Both the position numbers and the translations under genes were made by a program. Positions 28,025 to 37,522 of a DNA stretch of 64,000 nt are shown one piece after another (position 1 is the first letter of the stretch; every line of letters begins with the position of its first letter). Location: contig NZ_JAFBEG010000012.1 of the NCBI RefSeq assembly GCF_016908635.1, positions 1 to 64,000 of the forward strand. Direction: 5' to 3'. A model generated the notes under the pieces. The model saw only the letters and a program-made list of their open reading frames with translations, made no database searches and had not been told where the DNA came from. This DNA is from Sporohalobacter salinus. Its GTDB lineage: Bacteria; Bacillota; Halanaerobiia; Halobacteroidales; Acetohalobiaceae.

Positions 28025-28787
28025 GGTGTGTCTGTTTATCTTTATTATTTTGAGTACTCTCAAGAAGATTATTATTTTGGTTATAATCTAAATTTAAAAA
28101 TAATACAACTGTTACTATAATAAAATAAGAGCTTAAAGCTTTTATAGATGAGTTAAGTATCATGTTTGATATTATATTATTTGGCAAAAACAAACCTAAA
28201 ACAGCAGTTATTTTGCTAAATATCACACTTAATATAGCAACAACTAAAATCACTCCAAATATACTCCACCATCTTCCTTTAACAAGTGACTTACTATATT
28301 TTAAAGCTTCCCTACCTTTCAAGCCTCTTAAAGCTACTATTGGTATAATGAAACAATAATAGATCATCCATATAACGCCTGGTATTATTAATAATAATGA
28401 CCATAAAAGTATAACAGCAAGAGATAAGATACTCGTCCATATAAGACTCCCAAGTCTACTAAAGATTTTACTAAATATCTAAGTTAACTTAATTTGTTTT
28501 TTATCTAACTCTCGTTCAGCAATTACTGAAATCCCCATAGTAATTATAAGTCTTACTAAAAAACCAAATATTACTATAAGTCCCATACCTATTTTAACTT
28601 TTGGATCTTCGATGCTTATTCCTTTTAAAAAATTTAAAATTAGATTACTAATTAAACTAAGAAAAAAATATATCAAAAAAGTAAACTTAAAAATAGTTTT
28701 AAACCTATTTGTATATATTCTCCAACTACTAGATAGAAGCTCCGATAATCCACATTCTCATTTACTTATTTCTTCATAATAATTCAT
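28008..28787 (-). pseudogene. Membrane protein gene with two in-frame stop codons
   Basis: One reading frame of 260 codons runs from an ATG with GGAGG upstream to a TAA inside the attC relic, with TGA at codon 10 and TAG near codon 104 as the only interruptions. The restored product has several membrane helices and includes GREALKYSKSLVKGRWWSIF, seen in proteins with glycerophosphodiester phosphodiesterase-type membrane domains. It looks like an old cassette gene killed by nonsense mutations, because its 3' end runs into the recombination site as cassette genes often do. Confidence 0.65.
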
Positions 28788-28796
28788 TTTTATAAT

Positions 28797-28856
28797 CCTC
28801 CCTCTTTAAACCGTACGTATAGTTCTCCAACATATGAGTTTCCTATTAATTTTGTT
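28797..28856 (-). mobile_element. Relic of group II intron domain V region
   Basis: AAACCGTACGTATAGTTCTC and TTTCCTATTAATTTT match the domain V region of the intron copies at 40.9, 43.0 and 47.3 kb with several substitutions. It overlaps the 3' end of the DUF3999 gene and touches the start of the broken membrane protein gene. No other intron sequence remains here. Confidence 0.65.
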
Positions 28857-30114
28857 TTTCAGATAGGTTTAACTTTTTTAATAACACTATAATCAATAAT
28901 AAAGAAACTAAAATTATCACTCCATTAAAAATATACTTTAACTTAATTTCAGAATCTTTTTTAGACAATTTAGTAACTTTTTTTGTCTGCTTATGAATTT
29001 TACCTAAAGTTGCCCTACCTTGTTCAGATTGGCCAATATACTGTTGATATGATTGAAGATCATAATTTGGTTTATCAGCGTGTTTAAATCCAAAATAAAT
29101 TTGATAAGGTGCCTTCCCTGCAGATTCAAAAATTAATTTATGTCGATAATATTTAACTATTATATCCTCTAGAGCTAAAGGGCGGTCATCATTATCTATA
29201 ATTTTTATATATAGTTTAGAATCAGAAACTGGAGATCGCCCAAAATCAATAGTTTGATCATTAATTTCAAATTCCTTAAACTGTAAATTATAAACTTTCC
29301 CTTGTTTAATTGAATGTTTAATATTATCCTGTTTCCGATACACTAAATAACGCCGCTTATAATTCTCAGCAGTACATAGTTTGATTTCTTTAATTTTTAA
29401 TCGATTAATATTATCTAATTTAATGATTGTATATTCATCTTTAGGAACTATTTTATAATCAATTTTTTCTTGAGCAGTAAAATTAAGTTTTTCTTTGTTT
29501 TGAATTGTATATAATAATTTTAAATCTTTGATCTTAATCTGTTCTACGTTATCCTTCACCTTAATTCGATAATAATGATATTTCTGCACTTGCTTTAAAT
29601 TTATTACTTCCTTAGCTAAACCATCAACTTTATAAATTTTATCCTTAGTGATTTTTTCCCATTTTTCTCCTCCATAACTTCCAAATAAAACAATTTTTTT
29701 AAGATAATTTTGAGTTGGGATAGTTAATACTATTTTATCCCCCACTATATCTTTATTTTTCGCTAAAGGGTTAACTTTAAAATCAAAATAACTATCTTCT
29801 TTTTTTTGAAATGAAAATATCTGCTGAGCATTATAACTAATTTCTTTTTTCTTAGTTACTCCATAACCTTGCTTAATATAGTAAGGAACAAATTGATCCT
29901 GTTGATTTACAATTCTAATATCAGCAAAATCCTCCCTAGCATAACGATAAATATCTTGGTCTAGAAAAAAAGCCTGATATTTTTGCTCTCCTTGCCAATT
30001 AATTTTCTTATAATAGCTCCAATTATCAAACTTTTCAGCTTTTACTATCCCTCCCATTACTCCTAGCAAAACAATTATTAATAAAATACCACCTTTAAAT
30101 CTGGTCTTGTACAT
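28846..30114 (-). CDS. DUF3999-family exported protein
   Basis: The 422 residues have a signal peptide (cleavage near VKAEKF), a large extracytoplasmic beta-rich domain with DIYRYAREDFADIRIVNQQ near residue 55, and one C-terminal membrane helix (about 395-415). This matches DUF3999, which is commonly encoded next to DUF2339 proteins, as here. The gene overlaps the end of the DUF2339 gene by 20 bases. The pair may act in cell envelope biology; the biochemical role is unknown. Its last codons lie in an intron relic, so the native C-terminus may have changed. Confidence 0.8.
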   Translation of the reverse strand: MYKTRFKGGILLIIVLLGVMGGIVKAEKFDNWSYYKKINWQGEQKYQAFFLDQDIYRYAREDFADIRIVNQQDQFVPYYIKQGYGVTKKKEISYNAQQIFSFQKKEDSYFDFKVNPLAKNKDIVGDKIVLTIPTQNYLKKIVLFGSYGGEKWEKITKDKIYKVDGLAKEVINLKQVQKYHYYRIKVKDNVEQIKIKDLKLLYTIQNKEKLNFTAQEKIDYKIVPKDEYTIIKLDNINRLKIKEIKLCTAENYKRRYLVYRKQDNIKHSIKQGKVYNLQFKEFEINDQTIDFGRSPVSDSKLYIKIIDNDDRPLALEDIIVKYYRHKLIFESAGKAPYQIYFGFKHADKPNYDLQSYQQYIGQSEQGRATLGKIHKQTKKVTKLSKKDSEIKLKYIFNGVIILVSLLLIIVLLKKLNLSEKQN

Positions 30115-32650
30115 TATAATCCTCCATAAACTCTTTCATTTTTTGGTAGATAAATGAAATAGCCAATAATATTAATCCAAAGATAAAATAAGCTATAATC
30201 TTCCCTCCAGTTCCTAAAAAAGATAAATCATATAAAAATAGCTTTCCTGTAGCAAATAGTGACATTCCTAATCCTAATCTTCTTTGATACATAAATTTGT
30301 GCTTAAAACCATATATGATAAAGGCTATAGCTAAAATCAAATAAATACTACTAAATAATAAATTATTTCCTCCTAAATCAAATTGTACAATTAAAAAAGA
30401 AGTTATAACCCCTAACAAGTAAATACTCAATGCTACTGGGAACCACTCAAAAGCATACCTCTCTTTTTTAAACAATAAAACTAATAAATCTTTTATATTA
30501 AAAAAGACAAATAAATTATAAACTATTAATACTAACAAAGAAAACCATTTCAAGGCTTGACTTTGAGGTTGAAGAAAAACTGGTAGTGCTACATTAATTC
30601 CTAAACAAATTATATCTCCTAATAAATATAAAAAGATACTAAAGTATTTAACAACTTCATCATAAATTATTTTAAGCTTACTAATCAGATAAGCAAATCC
30701 TATAGAAATCAAGGCTATGACTAACAAATAATAAAAAGAAGAATTAGCAGTAATAGAAATTAAGTTATCATAAACCTTATCTCCTAAATACAATAAATAA
30801 ATCCAAGCATTAGCAACTACAAAATATTTATAGTTATTAATCCAGCGGCCTTGTTTACTATAAATAGAAATTTTTTCTTCCTTAATATCAACTAAATAAT
30901 GAGCTAACAAAATAATTTGACCTATGATTACAGCGAAATATTTACTATCAAAATAATATCCCTTTCCTGCTAGAGCTTGTGGTAGGTCAATTAACCCAAA
31001 TACAACTATACAAAAAACAAATATAACTAAACCACCTAATTCTAATTTTTTCAACTGATTTCTATGCCCATATACTGCTAAAATCAATCCTTCGACTAAC
31101 CAACCAATTGTTAGCCACTGAATACCAAATTGAAACGGAATCATCAATACAGCAAAGGTTAAAGAAGTCCCATAAAACAAAAATAATGTATGCTTTTCCA
31201 TAGTCATTTTCTGCTGCACAAACTGACCTAAAGCTAAATAAACCAAACAAAAGATTAAAGCAACTAAACCAATTAACATATCTAACCCAGCTTTAATCAG
31301 CAAATTATATAATAAAACACCATTTACCATAGTATTTATTCCTAACAATGCTACATCTAATGTTTTAAGACTCATTTTATATTTAAATGGATAAGCTAAA
31401 ATTATAGTTAAATAAATTATAAACATCAACAAAGCATAAATAATCCCCAAGAATTCATTTTCCACAGCCAAAACTAAAAAAACTAAAGCAGGTAAATTAG
31501 TAAAGAAACTAATATAATTTAATAAAATCCAACGTTTTTTAAATGACATAATCAAAACTGCTATCGTTAAAACTAACAAATAAACCATAGCTACACCCAA
31601 ACCAGATTGCAACTGAAACCAATGGTAATAAGCAGCATAAGTTATAAAAGTTAAATAACCACCAAATAAACCTAAACAACAGACAGTCCGTGAATCATAA
31701 CGCAAAGCAGAAATAATAGTAGCAAAAGTAACTAACATCATTACTACAAAAGCTACTACTAAATCCATTATTCCTAATAAAAAATAACTGTAAAAAATTG
31801 AAGCATATAAAATAGAAATACCTCCGCCCAATAAACCTAAAGCAAAAACTTCTTTCTTTTGACGATAAAACCATTCACCCCCAGCAATAAATCCTCCACC
31901 TAATAAGAAAAAGGCAATCCCTTTCATGTAATCATTAAACCAGCTACTTACCCAATGAGAATAAGAATATTTAAACCCTGCTATTACACCAAATAAAATT
32001 AATAAAACTCCTAGTTTGTTGACCCAATTTAATCCAATCTTCATCTCAATTTGATTTTGTTCCATTCTTTTTTGCATCGTTTCTTGGTCTACTTCTTCAT
32101 TTTCGAGCTCCTGCATCCTAGTTTGAACTTCTTGTTTTATAGTTTTTTCCTTTTCTAACATTTTTTCTTTTTGATCTATAATATCTTCTTTTAATTCCTT
32201 ATATAACTCAGCAAATCTTTCTTTATATTCTTCTTCTTTAGCTATTAATTCCTGTTCACATTTTACCTGAGCCTGGTTTATCTCTTCTTTAGCCTTTTCT
32301 TCTAAAGCCAATAACTGATTATTAAATTTATCTTTCTGATTTGCAAAATAAGTATCTAATTTTTTGCGAGAAATTTTTAAAATATTTAATTTTTCACTTA
32401 CTATTTGTTCTTGTAAAGCAGATTTTAATTTTTGATTTTCTGCTACAACATTTTGTTGTTCTTCTTCTAATTCTCCAATTAATTTCTGCGACTGCTCTAA
32501 CTCTTCTTTCAAAACTTGATTTTCTTGAATAAAATTACTATTCTCAAATTCATTAATTAGTTTTTCATATTCGGCTAATAACTGATCCTGTTGTTGATCA
32601 AAATCATCTAATTTCTCTTTAATTTCTTTTAATCTATCCTTAATCTCCAA
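30095..32650 (-). CDS. DUF2339-family polytopic membrane protein with N-terminal coiled coil
   Basis: Residues about 1-200 are a long, highly charged coiled coil (many Glu/Lys/Gln heptads). The remaining 650 residues contain more than twenty hydrophobic helices, the DUF2339 architecture. Start is TTG with AGGAGG 7 bases upstream. It is translationally coupled to the DUF3999 gene by a 20-base overlap. Function is unknown in the family. Confidence 0.82.
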   Translation of the reverse strand: MEIKDRLKEIKEKLDDFDQQQDQLLAEYEKLINEFENSNFIQENQVLKEELEQSQKLIGELEEEQQNVVAENQKLKSALQEQIVSEKLNILKISRKKLDTYFANQKDKFNNQLLALEEKAKEEINQAQVKCEQELIAKEEEYKERFAELYKELKEDIIDQKEKMLEKEKTIKQEVQTRMQELENEEVDQETMQKRMEQNQIEMKIGLNWVNKLGVLLILFGVIAGFKYSYSHWVSSWFNDYMKGIAFFLLGGGFIAGGEWFYRQKKEVFALGLLGGGISILYASIFYSYFLLGIMDLVVAFVVMMLVTFATIISALRYDSRTVCCLGLFGGYLTFITYAAYYHWFQLQSGLGVAMVYLLVLTIAVLIMSFKKRWILLNYISFFTNLPALVFLVLAVENEFLGIIYALLMFIIYLTIILAYPFKYKMSLKTLDVALLGINTMVNGVLLYNLLIKAGLDMLIGLVALIFCLVYLALGQFVQQKMTMEKHTLFLFYGTSLTFAVLMIPFQFGIQWLTIGWLVEGLILAVYGHRNQLKKLELGGLVIFVFCIVVFGLIDLPQALAGKGYYFDSKYFAVIIGQIILLAHYLVDIKEEKISIYSKQGRWINNYKYFVVANAWIYLLYLGDKVYDNLISITANSSFYYLLVIALISIGFAYLISKLKIIYDEVVKYFSIFLYLLGDIICLGINVALPVFLQPQSQALKWFSLLVLIVYNLFVFFNIKDLLVLLFKKERYAFEWFPVALSIYLLGVITSFLIVQFDLGGNNLLFSSIYLILAIAFIIYGFKHKFMYQRRLGLGMSLFATGKLFLYDLSFLGTGGKIIAYFIFGLILLAISFIYQKMKEFMEDYNVQDQI

Positions 32651-32853
32651 TATAGATCCTCCTAAAATTTATAATTCTGAGCTGAAATTATTCTTTGCTC
32701 ATCATAATTAATATTAATCCACCATTATCTTTATTACTAGATAATAACTAAATTTCCTCTTTTATACTTGGAAATTTAGCAAAAAATTGTATTTGAATTT
32801 ATTTTTGAACGAAGCAAGATGCTTTTTTAACTTTAAAATCAAATCTAAACTTT

Positions 32854-34185
32854 TTAGTCAATAAATTCAATAGAATTAATAACTTTTTCCATAGTTTTTA
32901 TTTTATTATTATATATATCTTTACGCCCATAAAACGATATTCTCAATTTGAAATTTTCTTTATAAACAACTATAGATTTACTCATATATTTAAATGCCTT
33001 ATCTTTTCTCAAATTATAATCAATCCGATCAGTCAATCCTTCAATTCTATTGATCAAAGCTATTTTTTCATCGTTAAGATCAATTGAAGATTCTTTATTT
33101 TGAATTGAATGAAATATGGCTTTTAATTCTTTTAGTTTATCAGAATCATTTTTAATATCACTAATAAAATCTCTAACATCCCCATATTGATTTATATATT
33201 CTTCCAATTTATTACAAGTCTTTATTTTTTTCAATTCATTATATAATTGTTCAATTATATTAAACTCAAAAACTAAATTCTTACCTTCTTTATTATCTAT
33301 ATCAATTTCCTCATAATAAATTACTTTACCAAATTTTAATTTTTTAGCCTTTTCAAACAATTTCTTTAAAAACATTTTTTTATTTTCTTTATTTGTTCTT
33401 CCTCTCATTTCAATCATAAGCTTGAGAATTTCATTTTTCTCTTTAAAATATATTATTTTATTAAAATTACCATATTCATCAACTTGCTTATTCCAAGCCT
33501 CAGGATAACTTAATCTAATATGGTCACCAGTATATTCTTCATATTTTTTATTATGTGCTAAAGTATTTTTTTGCTTAATATTTTGCATTCTATATTTTAA
33601 TTTGCAAAGACATAATTGTTTTACGGGTTCTAAAGAACTCTTAATTTCCACTTCTTCTAAAGCATTATAACGTTTTTTTAATTCTACATACTGTTTTTTT
33701 AACTCATCAACATATTCTGTACCTAAATTACCTAAAATAGCGTCAAGTCTTTTTATATGTTCAAAGTTTTTATCCACAGCTAAAAGAAATTGTTTAGGAA
33801 ACTTTCGTATTAATGAGCCAGTAAGAATAAATAGATGTGTACTGTAAGCTCCATCGGTAAGATATTTGAGCCTAAATAAAATACTAAACATTCGCACATC
33901 TCCTTGCTGAACTGCTTTTTCCTTTAATTTAGAAAAATTATCAGGGGAAAAAATTAAATCTATTTCTTCTTTTCCATGTGAAATTTCTTTGGACGAAAGT
34001 TTTCTTTTAGGTAAAAATTCAAGGAATTCTTTATCATAGCTAGCGTTGTTTTTTTCAATAAATCTATTATATTTTTCTTCAAATTTATCCCAATCGTATT
34101 TACTTCTAGCCATTAAATTTTGACTAAAACTTACAAAAATAATTAGAATCAATATAAATCCAATCAAAACTTTTTTAAAATTCAT
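32854..34185 (-). CDS. Exported protein of unknown function
   Basis: The 443 residues start with a signal peptide (residues 1-26, ending LMARS). The rest is hydrophilic, mostly helical and lysine/glutamate-rich in the first half, with a beta-containing part from about residue 215 (IRLSYPEAWNKQV). No lipobox and no recognised family. Copy B of the dispersed repeat lies directly upstream, between this gene and a broken fic gene. Confidence 0.65.
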   Translation of the reverse strand: MNFKKVLIGFILILIIFVSFSQNLMARSKYDWDKFEEKYNRFIEKNNASYDKEFLEFLPKRKLSSKEISHGKEEIDLIFSPDNFSKLKEKAVQQGDVRMFSILFRLKYLTDGAYSTHLFILTGSLIRKFPKQFLLAVDKNFEHIKRLDAILGNLGTEYVDELKKQYVELKKRYNALEEVEIKSSLEPVKQLCLCKLKYRMQNIKQKNTLAHNKKYEEYTGDHIRLSYPEAWNKQVDEYGNFNKIIYFKEKNEILKLMIEMRGRTNKENKKMFLKKLFEKAKKLKFGKVIYYEEIDIDNKEGKNLVFEFNIIEQLYNELKKIKTCNKLEEYINQYGDVRDFISDIKNDSDKLKELKAIFHSIQNKESSIDLNDEKIALINRIEGLTDRIDYNLRKDKAFKYMSKSIVVYKENFKLRISFYGRKDIYNNKIKTMEKVINSIEFID

Positions 34186-34212
34186 ATTATCTCTCCTCTA
34201 ATAATTGAATTG

Positions 34213-34417
34213 AAAACTACTTTAGACTTGGCCCTTTACACTATTACGACAAAAGGAATAATTCCCCTCTAAAGGAATTCTATTATTGCAATTTCTCTTA
34301 AAATACAATAACTCCAGCTATTAACTGGAGCTTTGATTCGTCATACTATGTAAGTTACATTTAAATAAGCTTAGTTTTCCTGCGTAATTTTAAGTGCTTT
34401 ATCTTTTTTTAATTAAT
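34213..34417. repeat. Dispersed intergenic repeat, copy B
   Basis: About 205 bases closely match copy C at 37204-37414, including TTACACTATTACGA, ATTCCCCTCTAAAGGAATTC, a CTCCAG hairpin at 34312-34330, GATTCGTCATACTATGTAAG and a pyrimidine-rich end. It fills most of the gap between two minus-strand genes. A short match to its outer end is also visible near 23144-23172. Confidence 0.75.
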
Positions 34418-34454
34418 TCTTGATATCTATTAGCTGGTTTATGTGAAATCAGAA

Positions 34455-35086
34455 TTAATCTATCAACTCCAAATATAAATCTAAACTTCTATTTAATGCT
34501 TTTCTTATTATTTTTATAAAATCTTCATGATCTCCTGTAGTATGAGCCTTATCTAATGATTCATAATAACTTACTCTATCTTCATTTCTAATAATAACTG
34601 GAGGATATCCGTTCTTCATAAGTTCAAAGTTTAATAGTAATCTTGCTGTTCTACCGTTCCCATCAATAAATGGATGTATCTTTACTAAATCAGTATGCAA
34701 TCTTGCAGCTCTTTCAACAGTGTGAAGTTCCTGCCCTTCGTTTTTATACCATTCTACTAAATTTTCCATTTTGGGTTTTATATTATGAATATTTTTTATT
34801 TGTTTTTCTGATAATGCTTCATTTTCTTTAACAATATCCTCTATATATAAAATTGCTTCTTTATGATTTACAACTTCAAGATGCTCTTTTAATGTTTTAC
34901 CACCAATTGTTATTCCACCTCTAAAACTACCTTTGTTTCAGATAAAGTTAATGTATTTCCTTCAATAGCATTAGAATTATATGTCCAATCCAACATTAAT
35001 TCTTCTCTTATACTTTCTACAGTTTTATTAGGCAAAGGTCTTTTTTCTTCAATCTTTCTTTTCTTCTTATCAATTTCTTCAAACAT
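34455..35086 (-). pseudogene. Broken Fic-family gene
   Basis: The ATG at 35086 with AAGGAGGGG upstream opens a Fic N-terminus that includes the class II inhibitory motif SNAIEGN. The frame then shifts near 34930 and continues with GGITIGGKTLKEHLEVVNHKEA. About 40 residues seem to be missing before KPKMENLVEWY, and the catalytic motif HPFIDGNGRTARLLLN is intact near the end. The damaged order matches a Fic AMP-transferase of about 250 residues. An intact, different Fic gene lies at 41671. Confidence 0.75.
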
Positions 35087-35194
35087 AAATCCCCTCCTTA
35101 TATTTGTAATATATCAATAAAATTCACAACCAATTTATACTAAAATTACCACTTTAAAAGCTACCTTTATATATTAAGTATACTATTATCATAA

Positions 35195-35264
35195 CGTCAT
35201 ACCGGTAATTCTGATTTCACCTGCTAGAATACGTGCCCACCGCTAAACCTTTATTATATGACTT
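35195..35264 (-). repeat. Possible decayed attC-like junction
   Basis: On the minus strand GTCATATAATA and GGTTTAGCG resemble an R'' box and L'' arm, but the central part is lost. The 16 bases AGGTGAAATCAGAATT (35207-35222) are identical to the start of the cassette at 47140-47155. It is therefore probably a deleted cassette junction downstream of the S41 peptidase gene. Evidence is partial. Confidence 0.4.
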
Positions 35265-35279
35265 GTAGCTGTTTTAAAA

Positions 35280-36491
35280 TTATTCATCACTTCTATCTAT
35301 AATATTAAGTACTTTCTTTAAAGGAGTATTAGTCCTTATATCAGGAACAGTATGATATTCTTCATTGGCTTTCCCATTAGGTTTTAATCCCATATCTACT
35401 GGAAATCTTATTAAAAGACCACTATTAGGAAGGGAAAAGAAAATAGGATCAAATCCTATTCCATCTCCACCTGTTTTTTCTCCAATTAAAGTAGCCCAAT
35501 TAGTTGATTTACAGAATACAGAAAAGGTCTCAGAAGCTGAATAAACAGCTTTATCCACTAAAACATATATATCACCACTAAACTTTATTGAGTTTTTAGG
35601 TTCTATCTTCTTAATTTTTTTACTAAAATACTTAAAATTTTTCTCAACTTCTGGCGGATAATTTTTACTATTAGGTAATTCTTCTGTCGAATATAATTTA
35701 TCTACTCTGGCTTTTATAAAGGGAATTGAATAGTTGCCACCTTTATAAGCAGAATAAGTTTTGAACTCAATTGGGTTTATAAGTAGAGGCTGCACGATAT
35801 TTTTTATCCAATAAAAGTCTGATCCCCCTGAATTACCTCTAATGTCTATAATTAAATGAGAATAATCTTTTGTTTTCTTCCAAAACTCAATCAATTTATT
35901 ATAATCCTTTTTTCTCTTATCTTGACTAAACCTAGGAATCTTAACATATGCAATTTTATTATCTTTTATAATTTTAAACTTTAATTTATCTTCTGGATAT
36001 GAAGATTTATTACTAACATCCTTTTGATTATCTTTATATTCTCTAAATTGTTTTAACAAAAGAGAATAAGTCTCTTTCGTTTTTTCATTATTTATTACTT
36101 TTACCCAAGGAACTACTTTATCTTTATATTTTTCTTTTTTACTAACATTATTATATAATTTTTTTAACTTTTGATAAGATTGAGGACCAACAACTTTTGT
36201 ATGACCATTTTCCACTTTTTGTACTATCTTTTTCAGCACTTCATAAAACTCAACATTATTTTGTGTATTAGCTATCATTGTCTCAAATTTATCTTTATGA
36301 GCTAACCAATTATAACCTGTTTTTCTTTTTTGCACTTTAAAATAAGGGTAATTTTCTTTCAACACTTTATATAGTTTATTAAAATCCTCTAATTTTTCTT
36401 TCTTAGATAATTCACTATTTTTAGCACAACCACTTATCACTAAAATCAAAGTCAACCCTAACAATAAAAAGATTTTTATTCTTTTTTTCAT
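35280..36491 (-). CDS. S41-family peptidase, lipoprotein
   Basis: The 403 residues begin with a lipoprotein signal ending in VISGCAK. The C-terminal half is a tail-specific-protease (S41) domain with LIIDIRGNSGGSDFYW near residue 210 and the nucleophile serine in DKAVYSASETFSVF near 315, followed by GEKTGGDGIG. No PDZ domain is obvious. It probably acts on the outer face of the membrane. It may be an old cassette gene, as a decayed attC-like junction follows it. Confidence 0.84.
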   Translation of the reverse strand: MKKRIKIFLLLGLTLILVISGCAKNSELSKKEKLEDFNKLYKVLKENYPYFKVQKRKTGYNWLAHKDKFETMIANTQNNVEFYEVLKKIVQKVENGHTKVVGPQSYQKLKKLYNNVSKKEKYKDKVVPWVKVINNEKTKETYSLLLKQFREYKDNQKDVSNKSSYPEDKLKFKIIKDNKIAYVKIPRFSQDKRKKDYNKLIEFWKKTKDYSHLIIDIRGNSGGSDFYWIKNIVQPLLINPIEFKTYSAYKGGNYSIPFIKARVDKLYSTEELPNSKNYPPEVEKNFKYFSKKIKKIEPKNSIKFSGDIYVLVDKAVYSASETFSVFCKSTNWATLIGEKTGGDGIGFDPIFFSLPNSGLLIRFPVDMGLKPNGKANEEYHTVPDIRTNTPLKKVLNIIDRSDE

Positions 36492-36562
36492 TAAAATCCC
36501 TCTCTTAAAAATTAAATCTAAGTCAGATGTGTAGAGTAGAAGGCAAGAATTAATTATTTACA

Positions 36563-37096
36563 TTAACCAATATTTTTTTCTAATATCCTTTCCAATTTTT
36601 CTTCCTCCCCTTTTGAAACTTTAATCGAATATGTTTTTTTGGAATCTAATAAATTAATATTTAATATATCTTCGTTAGTAAGACCTTCAGTTTGTAAATC
36701 ATAAGATTTGATCTGCTTCCAGCCTATAAAATTAGAAAAAGTATTGATTCCCCTCTTAGTTACTACTAATTTTCGATGATTTTTTGAATTTATAAACCCT
36801 GCACATGAACTTGCAAATACAAAATAGGTCTCTGTTAATTCAATATTAAAAAATATAAACTGAATTATTTCAACTATAATAATTCCCAACCATAAAACAA
36901 TCAAACCATTAACCATTGTACTCTCCTTAAATAAAAACAAATTAAATAATTTATTTCTACAATACCTAGTTCCTTGATAGTACAAAACCTCTTTTGCATT
37001 CCATAATCTTAATTTAAACCGTAAATGATAAAATAAAGAAATACTCAATAATACTGTTACTACAAAAGATAAAACTCCATAAAAGGATAATTGCAA
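36563..37096 (-). CDS. Membrane protein, DUF5673-like, paralogue of the cassette gene at 46339
   Basis: Two membrane helices near residues 5-25 and 60-115 flank a loop with VLYYQGTRYCRNKLFNLF, followed by a soluble PH-like end with INTFSNFIGWKQIKSYDL. The same motifs occur in the 182-residue protein at 46339-46887, so the two are paralogues. The C-terminal pattern resembles DUF5673. Copy C of the dispersed repeat lies upstream. Function unknown. Confidence 0.7.
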   Translation of the reverse strand: MQLSFYGVLSFVVTVLLSISLFYHLRFKLRLWNAKEVLYYQGTRYCRNKLFNLFLFKESTMVNGLIVLWLGIIIVEIIQFIFFNIELTETYFVFASSCAGFINSKNHRKLVVTKRGINTFSNFIGWKQIKSYDLQTEGLTNEDILNINLLDSKKTYSIKVSKGEEEKLERILEKNIG

Positions 37097-37203
37097 ATTT
37101 TTTCTCCTTTCTATAATTTATTAATTTTATGTATTAATTACCATTATGTAAAAATTAAAGATAGTAATTGAAATAATCAGTATTGCAAATATCCATTATC
37201 TAT

Positions 37204-37414
37204 AAAACTACTCTAGACATATCCCATTACACTATTACGATAAAAGAAATAATTCCCCTCTAAAGGAATTCTATTATTGAAATTTATCTTTAAACACAAT
37301 AACTCCAGCTATTAACTGGAGCTTTGATTCGTCATACTATGTAAGTTACATTTTAAGTAAGCTTAGTTTTCCTGCATAATTTTAACTACTTTATCTTTTT
37401 TAAATTAGTTCTTT
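37204..37414. repeat. Dispersed intergenic repeat, copy C
   Basis: About 211 bases closely match copy B, with the hairpin CTCCAG...CTGGAG at 37303-37321. The gap from 37097 to 37522 holds no gene apart from this repeat. Like copies A and B it separates two minus-strand genes, so the hairpin could serve as terminator for the gene behind it. Confidence 0.75.
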
Positions 37415-37522
37415 TTATTTATTGTCCCTTATCTTAATACCAACTCTACAATTTTTTAATCCACTGCTATTTACTAATTTTTCTGCTTAATCCAAAATTT
37501 CAAAACCTAAAAAACTAAATTC

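Noticed and set aside
27700-28787. TAG codons read as pyrrolysine in the two broken genes
   Set aside because: One gene also has frameshifts and the other also has a TGA, so ordinary decay explains both.
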